DNA from: JAJYLM01 sp964547905
Lineage (GTDB): Bacteria > JAMCPX01
DNA: 64,000 nt
Reading direction: 5' to 3'
Assembly: GCA_964547905.1 (NCBI GenBank)
Contig: CAZJPN010000006.1
Span: forward strand, 1 to 64,000
Below the pieces are notes generated by a model that was not told the origin of the DNA, searched no databases, and worked only from the letters and a program-made list of their open reading frames with translations. A program made the translations under genes and the position numbers. Within the stretch, counting starts at the first letter, position 1, and each line of letters opens with the position of its first letter. Below, piece by piece: positions 43,170 to 51,448 of this stretch.

Positions 43170-44438
43170 ATGAATCTTAAACGGTTTGCAGAGGTAATAG
43201 TTGGTATATTATTTCTAACATTTTTATCGTTCAATGTGCTTGCCCAGAATGCTGCAGACAACGATAATTCCGGTACTTTTGCACTGGAAGGAACAAAGGT
43301 CGTCACTGCTCAAGGAACAGCCATTATAAATAACGGTGATGAGTCCTCAGCACGAAATGCTGCAATTAATGATGCGCTGCAGAAGGCCGTGGAACAGGCC
43401 GTAGATACAATCGTTTTATCACAGACAACCGTTGAGGACTATAAATTATTGAGCGACAAAATATATTCCAACGCTTCAAGCTATGTTCATGATTATAAAA
43501 TTATCAATGAAGGGGCTGTCAACAATATCTATGATGTAACAATTCAGGCAACAATAGGTACAAAACATCTTAGGGATGATCTCGGAGCTGTCGGGCTTCT
43601 CATGAAACAGAAAAGGATGCCCAGGGTTGCAGTTATTATACTCGAACAAAACATAGGTGGGAAAAGGCTGGAATCAGCATTGTTCTACGCCCCATTGACT
43701 CAGTATGAAGGTTATACAGTTTCTGAGGTTCATACGGTGCACGAAGTTGGAGATATGTCTGTAGCAGAAAATGAGATGATGAAAAAGCTTCTTGACAGTG
43801 GATTTAATGTTGTAGACGAATCAGCACTTTTAAAAGATATAAATTTGGTTTCCGGATATGGATTGCAAAGCCTCGATGACAGCACCATTGAAAATCTTGG
43901 TAAACTTGCGAATGTTGATGTAATCATATATGGAACGGCTGTAGCAAAGCTCTATGGAATGGTAGCAGGTTCCGAGATGAGGTCTGCCCAGGCCAATGTA
44001 TCCTTAAGGGCGGTTGATACGGATGACGGCAGGGTGCTTGCATCCGGTGAACAGCATGCTGCTTCTGTACATATTGACACTATGACGGCAGGCAATGATG
44101 CGATTAAAAAAGCGACGGATAAGCTTGCAGAAAGCATGCTATCAAACATACGTAGCAAGTGGAAGCAAGAAGTGAACAATGGTTCACTCGTTAATTTAAT
44201 CGTAAATGGAGTTAACTCGGCAGGAGATCTCGTTGTGTTGAAAGATCAACTCATGTCTACAAGTGGTGTTCAGGATGTTTATGAGAGGAGTATAGGCAAT
44301 GGAGAGGCATCAATGGATGTAAAGTATCAAGGCAATGCTCAGGGGCTTGTTAATTCGCTGCTTTCAAATAAAACCGTTACAGCATTGTTTAAAATCACTG
44401 CAACAACAATGAACACGATTAGTCTTACAAAGAAATGA
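43170..44438 (+). CDS. Secreted protein with a FlgT-N-like domain
   Basis: 422 residues from the ATG at 43170, which has a TGGAGGCACG site. A signal peptide (about 1-26, ending VLAQ) is followed by a FlgT-N/LPP20-like module (VVTAQGTAIINNGDESSARN, AINDALQKAVEQAVDTIVLS, YDVTIQATIGTKHL). Then comes a domain resembling the CsgG-type nucleotide-binding-like fold (MPRVAVIILEQNIGG) and a C-terminal alpha/beta repeat (VNSAGDLVVLKDQLMS). It is first in a four-gene envelope cluster with a GNA1162-like lipoprotein, CsgG and a PEGA lipoprotein. It is probably periplasmic or outer-membrane associated. Confidence 0.7.
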   Translation: MNLKRFAEVIVGILFLTFLSFNVLAQNAADNDNSGTFALEGTKVVTAQGTAIINNGDESSARNAAINDALQKAVEQAVDTIVLSQTTVEDYKLLSDKIYSNASSYVHDYKIINEGAVNNIYDVTIQATIGTKHLRDDLGAVGLLMKQKRMPRVAVIILEQNIGGKRLESALFYAPLTQYEGYTVSEVHTVHEVGDMSVAENEMMKKLLDSGFNVVDESALLKDINLVSGYGLQSLDDSTIENLGKLANVDVIIYGTAVAKLYGMVAGSEMRSAQANVSLRAVDTDDGRVLASGEQHAASVHIDTMTAGNDAIKKATDKLAESMLSNIRSKWKQEVNNGSLVNLIVNGVNSAGDLVVLKDQLMSTSGVQDVYERSIGNGEASMDVKYQGNAQGLVNSLLSNKTVTALFKITATTMNTISLTKK

Positions 44439-44452
44439 AATAACTTCATAAT

Positions 44453-45058
44453 ATGAAGAGAAGTTTTTTTTATATAACTCCAATTGTAGTAGCAACAGCC
44501 GTAATAGCCGGCTGTGCAATGGGAGCACATTACACGCTTATTCCGAATTACAATCAATTCATCCCGAACAGCATAGCGGTCATACCCGTTATGAACGACA
44601 CGGTTGATATGAAGGCGCCTGATATAGTAAGACCGATTGTGTACCAGAAGGTTGTAGATTGGGGATACGAATCGCCTTCTCTACAGATGATTGATGATGT
44701 CCTTTCTCAGAAGCATATTCATGAGGCAGGAGAGATAAACCAGTTTACAGCACAGCAGCTTGGCGAAATGTTCAGTGTCGATGCCATTCTATATACGACA
44801 ATAACGGATTGGTCAACGACATGGCTCGCTGTTTATGCATCACAAACTGTGGGACTAAAATTGGAATTAAGGAGTGCAAAAGATGATCGGCTTTTATGGG
44901 AGGGGCAATATACTTTGGCGGAAAGGGCTATTGCCGGGAACAAAAGACAAATGGCTGCTCTCGTTGTAATTTCTGCTATATCTCCATATCAGCCTCTTGT
45001 TTACGAAACAGTAAATATTATATTCAGGAAACTTCCGTATGGACCGTACCATACATAA
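44453..45058 (+). CDS. GNA1162/DUF799-like lipoprotein
   Basis: 201 residues. The lipoprotein signal ends in IAGC (Cys at about residue 21). The mature part starts IPNSIAVIPVMNDTVD and has DAILYTTITDWSTTW, typical of the GNA1162 (DUF799) family. That family is often found beside CsgG-like and LPP20-like genes, as here. The role is thought to be in outer-membrane assembly, but is not established. It lies 14 bases downstream of the FlgT-N-like gene. Confidence 0.75.
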   Translation: MKRSFFYITPIVVATAVIAGCAMGAHYTLIPNYNQFIPNSIAVIPVMNDTVDMKAPDIVRPIVYQKVVDWGYESPSLQMIDDVLSQKHIHEAGEINQFTAQQLGEMFSVDAILYTTITDWSTTWLAVYASQTVGLKLELRSAKDDRLLWEGQYTLAERAIAGNKRQMAALVVISAISPYQPLVYETVNIIFRKLPYGPYHT

Positions 45059-45095
45059 ACAAGGAGAATACATACATAAAATAAGGGAGGATAAT

Positions 45096-46040
45096 ATGAG
45101 AAACAAAGGTGCTTTTAAATTTGTTTTACAGTTAATGATAGCAAGTCTTATTTTTACAAGTTGTGCGACAACATACAGAGAAACGGAAGTGCCTGGTCCC
45201 ACCCAGTCGCCTGTTGAAGGCAAAATTCAAAACTACACAGGTCCGAAGAAACGAGTATGCATAGTCGATTTTGCGAATAAAAGCGAGTATGGCCAGGGAC
45301 AGCTTGGAAGGTCAGCTTCTGATATATTAACTACAGAATTGTTCAAATCCGGTGCATTTATTCTTGTTGAAAGAAATAAAATGCAGCAGTTGCTGAATGA
45401 ACAGGCACTTGGACAAACAGGTGCAATCGATCCTGCAACAGCAGCAAAAGCAGGAGCGTTGTTGGGCTGTAGTGCCATCGTAACAGGTTCCATAACTCAA
45501 TTTGGCGTAAAAGTACTTGGTACTGATTACGGCATTTACAAACAAAAGGTACAGAAAGCCGATTGTACCGTTGATGTGAGGGTTGTAGACACATCGACAG
45601 GGCAGGTGCTTTTTGCAGACTCCGGTAAGGGAGAGTATGAAACAAAGATAACACAGGTTCTTGGAATGGGACAATACGCCGGCTATGATGAAGTGCTTGG
45701 ACAGGAAGCTTTAAGGGCGGCAATAACGAAGTTTATCGATAATCTAATCCAGCAACTACAAAGCGTAGAGTGGAGCGGCAGGATTGCAGGAATTCAGGGG
45801 AACAGGGTTTATATAAATGCCGGTCAAAAAACGGGGCTTAACATAGGTGATGAACTTATTGTTGCATCGCTCGGTGAGGAAATACGAGATCCCCAAACAG
45901 GGCTTGTTATAGGGAGAGCACCTGGACCCGTGCTTGGCAGGGTCAGGATAATTGGATTTTTTGGTGACGATGGTTCAGTTGCTACAGTTGAATCCGGTGG
46001 TGGGTTTAAGATAGGTGATCAGGTTAAATTGCAACAATAA
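45096..46040 (+). CDS. CsgG/HfaB-family outer-membrane lipoprotein
   Basis: 314 residues from the ATG at 45096 (AAGGGAGGATAAT site). The lipoprotein signal ends FTSC. The core is CsgG-like: RVCIVDFANKSEYGQGQLGR, LTTELFKSGAFILVERNKM, GAIDPATAAKAGALLGC and VDVRVVDTSTGQVLF. A C-terminal extension (INAGQKTGLNIGDELIV) resembles a FlgT-C/SH3-like fold. CsgG forms an outer-membrane secretion pore for curli; here no curli subunit is seen, so the exported substrate is unknown. Confidence 0.85.
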   Translation: MRNKGAFKFVLQLMIASLIFTSCATTYRETEVPGPTQSPVEGKIQNYTGPKKRVCIVDFANKSEYGQGQLGRSASDILTTELFKSGAFILVERNKMQQLLNEQALGQTGAIDPATAAKAGALLGCSAIVTGSITQFGVKVLGTDYGIYKQKVQKADCTVDVRVVDTSTGQVLFADSGKGEYETKITQVLGMGQYAGYDEVLGQEALRAAITKFIDNLIQQLQSVEWSGRIAGIQGNRVYINAGQKTGLNIGDELIVASLGEEIRDPQTGLVIGRAPGPVLGRVRIIGFFGDDGSVATVESGGGFKIGDQVKLQQ

Positions 46041-46050
46041 GGAGGCAGTA

Positions 46051-46374
46051 ATGCAGAGAAAGCTGGTATTGATATTATTTTTGGGGTTTTTCTTCTTCAT
46101 AGGGTGCGGTATGCCTACAGGGACATTGAAGGCTGTTAGTAACGCAGGTTTGGTGAAGATTGTTGCGGAACCGAGCAGTGCAGAGGTGTATGTTGACGGC
46201 AATTATGTCGGCAGGGCTAAAGACTTCAATGGAAACCCGGGATTGTTAAAATTATCACACGGTACTCATACGATAGAGTTGATGAAAGATGGGTATGAGT
46301 CATACACTCGCAGGGTATTTGTTGGTAATGAAGCTCTGGAACCGATAAATATAATGCTTATAAAAAATCAGTAA
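46051..46374 (+). CDS. PEGA-domain lipoprotein
   Basis: 107 residues from the ATG at 46051 (AAGGAGGCAGTA site). The signal ends FIGC. The PEGA domain reads VKIVAEPSSAEVYVDGNYVG, then HTIELMKDGYESY. PEGA domains are small beta folds found in surface or envelope proteins. It closes the CsgG cluster; a terminator-like hairpin follows. Confidence 0.85.
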   Translation: MQRKLVLILFLGFFFFIGCGMPTGTLKAVSNAGLVKIVAEPSSAEVYVDGNYVGRAKDFNGNPGLLKLSHGTHTIELMKDGYESYTRRVFVGNEALEPINIMLIKNQ

Positions 46375-46380
46375 TTGATA

Positions 46381-46411
46381 AACATGGGAGCATGCAGCTC
46401 CCGTGTTTTAT
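46381..46411 (+). terminator. Terminator-like hairpin after the CsgG cluster
   Basis: An 11-bp stem (AACATGGGAGC / GCTCCCGTGTT, one G:T pair) with loop ATGCA, followed by TTTA. It begins 7 bases after the PEGA gene stop. The T-run is short. Confidence 0.65.
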
Positions 46412-46420
46412 TATGAATTT

Positions 46421-46975
46421 ATGACGATACCAAATATTCTTTCTTTATTAAGAATAGTGTCTTTGCCTTTTTTATTTTACCTTATAAAGGATGGTTATCC
46501 TACAGCAGCACTGTGCCTTTTAATAGGAAGCTGGTTTACCGATTTGTTGGATGGATTCATAGCAAGGACATTCAATCAGAGATCGAAACTTGGTTCGTAC
46601 CTTGACCCAATAGCGGATAAAATCGTTACTGCATCTTTATTTATCTTTCTTACGATATATGATCGAATACCGCTCTGGCTTACCTGTATGGTCGTCGGCA
46701 GGGACATAGTTATATTTGTAGGGCTGCTGGTAGTTTTTATACCGCAGAAATTCCCCGTTGCCTCCCCATCATATTTGGGTAAATTTACAACTTTTTTCCA
46801 GGCCCTTACCCTGCTTATGGTAATGTCCGACAGGGTCCCGGCGTTTAAGGGATATCTCACCCCGTTTTATTCTTCGGTATTGTATACGACAGCAGCACTG
46901 ACTGTGCTTTCGTTTACCCAATATATTTCCCGGGGCATTTCCATGCTGAACCACAGGGTAACTGCGGAGAAATGA
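46421..46975 (+). CDS. pgsA: CDP-alcohol phosphatidyltransferase (PgsA-like)
   Basis: 184 residues from ATG 46421 (MTIPNILSLLRIVSLP is the usual start). A GTG at 46403 is also in frame, but it lies within the terminator stem and is less likely. The catalytic motif reads DLLDGFIARTFNQRSKLG, then SYLDPIADK. Five or six membrane segments. It probably makes phosphatidylglycerol phosphate; a cardiolipin-synthase-like role cannot be ruled out. Confidence 0.85.
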   Translation: MTIPNILSLLRIVSLPFLFYLIKDGYPTAALCLLIGSWFTDLLDGFIARTFNQRSKLGSYLDPIADKIVTASLFIFLTIYDRIPLWLTCMVVGRDIVIFVGLLVVFIPQKFPVASPSYLGKFTTFFQALTLLMVMSDRVPAFKGYLTPFYSSVLYTTAALTVLSFTQYISRGISMLNHRVTAEK

Positions 46976-46988
46976 CGGGGGGATCCTT

Positions 46989-47480
46989 GTGAACATAAAA
47001 AACACAAAAGACGTTTTTATTCCCGGACTCGGCAGGATCAGGATCAAAGCCTCTGATAAGGCTGTCACCGGCGTTCAGTTCATAAAGCGCACGGCCAATG
47101 CCGGGAAGGAAGCTGCGTTACCACGCTCCGTTTCAGCAATACTGCATACGGCGATAAAAGAATTAAGGCTCTATGCTCAAGGTAAATTAAAAAAGTTTTC
47201 CGTACCTGTTGATGTATCCCGTGTCTCAGGCTTTACAAAGCTTGTTCTGCAACAGACAAAAAAAATACCCTACGGCAGGACGCTCGGTTATAAGCAGCTT
47301 GCGTCTTCTCTCGGCAGTGCGAACGCAAGCCGGGCAGTCGGCAACAGCCTTGGAAAAAACCAGGTTCCGATAATCATACCGTGTCACAGAGTAATAAGAA
47401 CGGATGGTTCACCCGGCGGATACAGTTCAGGCATAAAAATGAAAAAGAAACTGCTTGGTATCGAGGGGATCGTTTTATAA
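46989..47480 (+). CDS. ogt: Methylated-DNA--protein-cysteine methyltransferase
   Basis: 163 residues, GTG start. The acceptor motif PCHRVIR and the DNA-binding GRTLGYKQLASSLGSANASR are intact, and the NPxGG loop region (GSPGGYSSGIKMKKKLL) matches. It repairs O6-alkylguanine by suicide transfer to the Cys. Length is normal for the Ogt type. Confidence 0.95.
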   Translation: MNIKNTKDVFIPGLGRIRIKASDKAVTGVQFIKRTANAGKEAALPRSVSAILHTAIKELRLYAQGKLKKFSVPVDVSRVSGFTKLVLQQTKKIPYGRTLGYKQLASSLGSANASRAVGNSLGKNQVPIIIPCHRVIRTDGSPGGYSSGIKMKKKLLGIEGIVL

Positions 47481-47508
47481 CCTTTATCTCCTGCTTTCCG
47501 TGGATGTG

Positions 47509-48177
47509 TTATAAAAGGGTTAGAATCTTTTTATAGACCCGTGCGTCTTTACCGGGTTGGTTAAATGTCATTTCCCCGATGAATTCCTTGCCAAGTAATA
47601 ATGACAGGGTACGGGCATTTGTTCTTTTCGCTACATTGTTTTTTTTATCTGTATTGTTCAGCACGACACCCAATAATTTCAACCCATGGGTTTTTATGTA
47701 ATCAACCGTAAGCAAGACGTGATTTATGGCACCAAGTTTGTTTGCCGCTACGATGAGGATTGGCAGTGAAAGATCGTGTGCAAGGTCTGCATAAGAAAAT
47801 TTTCTGGTAACGGGCACAAGCAAACCTCCTGCACCTTCAACGACTATAAGATCGTTTTGCAAGGAAAGTTTCCGGTATATTTTTTTAATATCATTGATAT
47901 CTATGCGCCTGTTCTCAAGTCTTGCTGCAACATAAGGTGCGACAGGGGTTTTAAATCTATAGGGGTTCACAATGTCAATCTCACTCATGCTGGACGCCTT
48001 CATAAGTTTCGTAGCATCGGACGGAATAAGCCTTTTACCATATTGCCTGCATCCGGTTTCCAATGGTTTCATAGCCACGATCTTTATACCGGCGTTATTT
48101 GCAGTTTCTATTATACCCATTGCAGTATATGTTTTCCCAACATCTGTATCCGTACCCGTAATTAAAATGCCATTCAC
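47509..48177 (-). CDS. bioD: Dethiobiotin synthetase
   Basis: 222 residues. The P-loop is GTDTDVGKTYTAMG; other motifs are KPLETGCR, VEGAGGLLVPV and ANKLGAINH. It carries out the ATP- and CO2-dependent ring closure before biotin synthase. No other biotin gene is in the window. It is divergent from thrC across a 126-bp gap. Confidence 0.93.
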   Translation of the reverse strand: MNGILITGTDTDVGKTYTAMGIIETANNAGIKIVAMKPLETGCRQYGKRLIPSDATKLMKASSMSEIDIVNPYRFKTPVAPYVAARLENRRIDINDIKKIYRKLSLQNDLIVVEGAGGLLVPVTRKFSYADLAHDLSLPILIVAANKLGAINHVLLTVDYIKTHGLKLLGVVLNNTDKKNNVAKRTNARTLSLLLGKEFIGEMTFNQPGKDARVYKKILTLL

Positions 48178-48251
48178 GCTCTGGTCACCTCACTAAAATA
48201 ATGTAGCAAATATATTGATTTTGTACAATTACTTGACTATAAAATTATAAT

Positions 48252-48274
48252 GTATACTTAATAGTTGAGTATAC
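48252..48274. promoter_or_regulatory. Inverted repeat upstream of thrC and the sulfur operon
   Basis: Perfect 7-bp arms, GTATACT and AGTATAC, separated by 9 bases. It lies just downstream of a TTGACT (48233) and overlaps a TATACT that could act as -10, about 30 bases before the thrC start. The layout suits a repressor site; which regulator binds is unknown. Confidence 0.4.
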
Positions 48275-48303
48275 TACTAAAGATTGAGAAAGGGAGGAAA
48301 AAA

Positions 48304-49545
48304 ATGAGCTTTGTGAAAGGTTTGAGATGTAGAGAATGCGGTGAGATTTATCACGTAACCCCAATACATGTATGCGAGCTGTGTTTTGGACCGCTTGAGG
48401 TAGTATATGATTACGAAAAAATTAAAAAGGCTATATCTAAAGATTTAATATCATCCAGAAAAAAAGGCATGTGGAGATACAAAGAGCTTTTACCGATAGA
48501 TGGAGAGCCTGTTGTTGGTATGGATTCAGGGTTTACTCCACTTGTTAAATCAAATAAGCTTGCAAAAGCTCTGGGAGTAAAAGAGCTCTATATAAAGAAT
48601 GATACGGTGAATCATCCTACATTTTCTTTTAAAGATAGGGTTGTTTCTGTTGCGGTTTCCAAGGCGAAGGAGTTCGGATTTAATACTGTTGCGTGTGCAT
48701 CGACCGGCAATCTTGCAAACTCGGTTGCCGCCAGTGCTGCTGCATGCGGCATGAATAGTTACATATTTATTCCTTACAACCTCGAACAGGCAAAGGTGCT
48801 GAACACACAGATTTACGGCGCAACTGTTGTGGGGATAAGGGGTAACTATGATGAGGTGAACAGGTTGTCTTCGGAAATAGCGGGTAAATACGGCTGGGCA
48901 TTTGTCAACATCAACATAAGGCCTTACTATGCGGAAGGCTCAAAGACGCTTGGTTTCGAAGTTGCAGAACAGCTTGGCTGGCGCGTGCCGAAAAATATTG
49001 TAGTACCAATGGCAAGCGGATCACTCCTTACCAAGGTTTACAAGGGATTCAGAGAATTACACGAGCTTGGCATGGTTCCGGATCTTGATGTTAAATTATA
49101 TGGAGCTCAGGCTACTGGATGCTCTCCGATTTCCACAGCAGTAAAAGAACACCAGGAACTTTTCAAACCTGTAATACCAAAAACTATAGCAAAGTCTCTT
49201 GCAATAGGTAACCCGGCAGACGGGTTTTATGCTATTGAGGCTATAAACAAAACAGGCGGATGGTCGGAAGATGTATCCGACGACGAGGTTATAGAGGGCA
49301 TAAAGCTGCTTGCCGAAACAGAGGGTATTTTTGCAGAAACAGCGGGTGGTGTTACGGTTGGAGTGGCAAAAAAGCTCATAGAACAAGGCAAGATACCAAA
49401 GGATGAATCCATAGTATTGCTTATAACCGGTAACGGACTTAAAACCCAGGAAGTTTTATTCAACAAGGTTGAGCCCTTAAAGGTTATACCGGCAAAACTT
49501 GATGCATTTGATGAACTTATAAAAGGTAAGGAAAGAACAAAATAG
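48304..49545 (+). CDS. thrC: Threonine synthase
   Basis: 413 residues from ATG 48304 (AAGGGAGGAAAA site). It has the N-terminal zinc-ribbon (CRECGEIYHV, CELCF) and the PLP lysine in HPTFSFKDRVV, then ASTGNLANSVAASAAACG and PMASGSLLTKV. It converts O-phosphohomoserine to threonine. It stands first in a run that continues 12 bases later with a CysM-like gene. Confidence 0.93.
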   Translation: MSFVKGLRCRECGEIYHVTPIHVCELCFGPLEVVYDYEKIKKAISKDLISSRKKGMWRYKELLPIDGEPVVGMDSGFTPLVKSNKLAKALGVKELYIKNDTVNHPTFSFKDRVVSVAVSKAKEFGFNTVACASTGNLANSVAASAAACGMNSYIFIPYNLEQAKVLNTQIYGATVVGIRGNYDEVNRLSSEIAGKYGWAFVNINIRPYYAEGSKTLGFEVAEQLGWRVPKNIVVPMASGSLLTKVYKGFRELHELGMVPDLDVKLYGAQATGCSPISTAVKEHQELFKPVIPKTIAKSLAIGNPADGFYAIEAINKTGGWSEDVSDDEVIEGIKLLAETEGIFAETAGGVTVGVAKKLIEQGKIPKDESIVLLITGNGLKTQEVLFNKVEPLKVIPAKLDAFDELIKGKERTK

Positions 49546-49557
49546 ATTGTAAATTAT

Positions 49558-50487
49558 ATGAAGGTATTGAATGTTGAAGTAGATAATATTATAAAGGGTA
49601 CCATACTTGAGCTGATTGGAAATACTCCCTTATACAGGGTCAGGGGATTCTTGCAAAAGGAAACAAACTCAAATATATATGCAAAGCTCGAAAAATATAA
49701 CCCTGGTGGTTCCGTAAAAGATAGGCCTGCTTTGCGGATGATCCTTGAAGGCATAAAATCGGGCCAGCTTACAAAATCAAAGACCATACTTGAGTCAACA
49801 TCCGGCAACACCGGTATAGCTCTCGCAATGATAGGCGCTGTCCTTGGGTATAGAGTAAAGATCTATATGCCTAAGAATGTTAGTGATGAAAGGAAAAAAA
49901 CATTAAGCGCATTCGGTGCCGAGGTTGTGTTGACAGACCCTGTTGAAAGTTCTGACGGAGCTTATAGAGAATGTATTCTTGAGTATGAAAAAAACAGTGA
50001 TAAATATTTCAAACCCGATCAGTACAACAATCCTGCGAATCCACTTTCGCATTATGAAACAACAGCCACTGAAATCATAAAGCAGACGGATGGGAAGCTC
50101 ACGCATTTTGTTGCAGGCATAGGTACCGGTGGTACACTGGTAGGTACCGGGAAAAAATTGAAAGAGTACAATCCTGCAATAGAGGTTATAGGTATTGAGC
50201 CGGATTCGCCATTTCACGGGCTTGAGGGGCTGAAACACATAGAAAGCTCCATTGTACCTGGAATCCTCGATAAAACCTTTTACGATCGCGTTATTCATGT
50301 AAAAACTGAAGATGCTTACAATTTGGTCAGAGAGATTGCAAAGAAGGAAGGTATTCTGGTTGGAGAATCATCGGGTGCAGCACTGTGGACATGTTTGAAG
50401 ATTGCACGGGAGGTAGAAAATGCCTTTATAGTTACGGTGTTTCCCGACGGCGGATCCAACTATTTCAGTACAAGATTGTGGGAATAA
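49558..50487 (+). CDS. cysM: CysM-like cysteine synthase (PLP, possibly sulfur-carrier dependent)
   Basis: 309 residues. PLP motif NPGGSVKDRPALRM (Lys52 region), substrate loop STSGNTGIAL and GIGTGGTLVGTGKKL. The C-terminal VFPDGGSNYFST tail matches the type. The genes that follow encode a JAMM peptidase, a CysO/MoaD-like carrier and an E1-like enzyme, the same set as the mycobacterial CysM-Mec-CysO-MoeZ route. This suggests it accepts a protein thiocarboxylate rather than, or in addition to, free sulfide. Acceptor (O-acetylserine or O-phosphoserine) cannot be assigned by eye. Confidence 0.88.
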   Translation: MKVLNVEVDNIIKGTILELIGNTPLYRVRGFLQKETNSNIYAKLEKYNPGGSVKDRPALRMILEGIKSGQLTKSKTILESTSGNTGIALAMIGAVLGYRVKIYMPKNVSDERKKTLSAFGAEVVLTDPVESSDGAYRECILEYEKNSDKYFKPDQYNNPANPLSHYETTATEIIKQTDGKLTHFVAGIGTGGTLVGTGKKLKEYNPAIEVIGIEPDSPFHGLEGLKHIESSIVPGILDKTFYDRVIHVKTEDAYNLVREIAKKEGILVGESSGAALWTCLKIAREVENAFIVTVFPDGGSNYFSTRLWE

Positions 50488-50488
50488 A

Positions 50489-50896
50489 ATGAAACTTAGG
50501 CATGCGATGGTCAATCAGATGAAAGAACATCTTGAGCAGACATATCCTTACGAGGGCTGCGGTATAATGCTCGGCAAGGATAATATGGCTACGGAAATAT
50601 ATAGAGGAACAAATATCAGACAGGAAAGAAAAGAAGACAGGTTTCTGCTCGATCCCTCGGATATTGTTAATGCAGAAAAATACGCAAAGCAACAGGGGAT
50701 TGAAGTGCTGGGGTTTTATCATTCTCATCCCGATCATCCGGCAAGACCATCAGCAACCGATCTGGAGAGCGCATGGGAAAGCTATTACTACGTTATAATT
50801 TCTATAGATAAGGGAAAGATGAGCAATATGGGTTTATTCAGATTATCGGAGCAGGGCAATGGCTTTATCGAGGAAACAATAAACATTGAAGATTAA
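50489..50896 (+). CDS. JAMM/Mec-type metallopeptidase
   Basis: 135 residues. The JAMM zinc site is complete: E22, H78-S-H80-P, S88 and D91 (HSHPDHPARPSATD). In mycobacteria, Mec removes newly made cysteine from the C-terminus of CysO. Here it lies 1 base after cysM and 14 bases before a carrier whose GG motif is internal, so it may also process that precursor. An independent ribosome site is not evident, so translation is probably coupled to cysM. Confidence 0.9.
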   Translation: MKLRHAMVNQMKEHLEQTYPYEGCGIMLGKDNMATEIYRGTNIRQERKEDRFLLDPSDIVNAEKYAKQQGIEVLGFYHSHPDHPARPSATDLESAWESYYYVIISIDKGKMSNMGLFRLSEQGNGFIEETINIED

Positions 50897-50910
50897 TTAA
50901 GGAGGTAAGT

Positions 50911-51441
50911 ATGGCAATCACGGTAAGGATACCAACACCTTTGAGAAAGTATACCGGTGGTAAGGATGAGGTTCCAGCAGAAGGAAAAACGCTGAAAGAA
51001 CTTCTGCAAAACCTTGAGGCAAGTTACAATGGTATTGGTGCGAGGATTATGGATGAAAAGGGTGCTATAAGGCGCTTTGTAAATATTTATCTGAATGACG
51101 AGGATGTTCGATTTAAGAACAATCTTGATACGAAGCTAAAAGACGGAGACGTGATATCTATAATCCCGGCCATAGCAGGCGGTGTGCCCGGTAAAAAAGA
51201 TAAGATTAAAAAAAAAGTGTATCTCACCTATCAGAAGAGACTGCTGAACAAGCCCTATATATGGGAAGCAAGCAGGAAGTTTGATGTAATCATAAATATA
51301 GGTACTGCGTCGGTATCCGGTGATCTCGGACTTGTAGGGGTTGAATTGGAGGGCACGGGTAATGAGGTGGAATCGTTGATCAAATGGTTTAAAAAGAAGG
51401 GTGTTAAGGTTGAGCCTATAGAGCAAACAGTTATGGAGTAA
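50911..51441 (+). CDS. MoaD/CysO-like sulfur carrier fused to a NIL domain
   Basis: 176 residues. Residues 1-91 are a beta-grasp sulfur carrier (ITVRIPTPLRKYTGGKDEV, DGDVISIIPAIAGG) that ends in G90-G91. The chain then continues without a stop: a basic linker (KKDKIKKKVYLTY) leads to a NIL domain (about 103-176, IINIGTASVSGDLGLVGVEL) of the kind found in methionine ABC transporters and ferredoxins. For thiocarboxylate chemistry the GG must be C-terminal, so cleavage after G91, plausibly by the adjacent JAMM enzyme, is predicted. An AAGGAGGTAAGT site precedes the ATG. Confidence 0.88.
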   Translation: MAITVRIPTPLRKYTGGKDEVPAEGKTLKELLQNLEASYNGIGARIMDEKGAIRRFVNIYLNDEDVRFKNNLDTKLKDGDVISIIPAIAGGVPGKKDKIKKKVYLTYQKRLLNKPYIWEASRKFDVIINIGTASVSGDLGLVGVELEGTGNEVESLIKWFKKKGVKVEPIEQTVME

Positions 51442-51448
51442 TAGTATA

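Noticed and set aside
46403..46420. GTG start for pgsA
   Set aside because: It falls inside a terminator stem; the ATG at 46421 gives the normal N-terminus.
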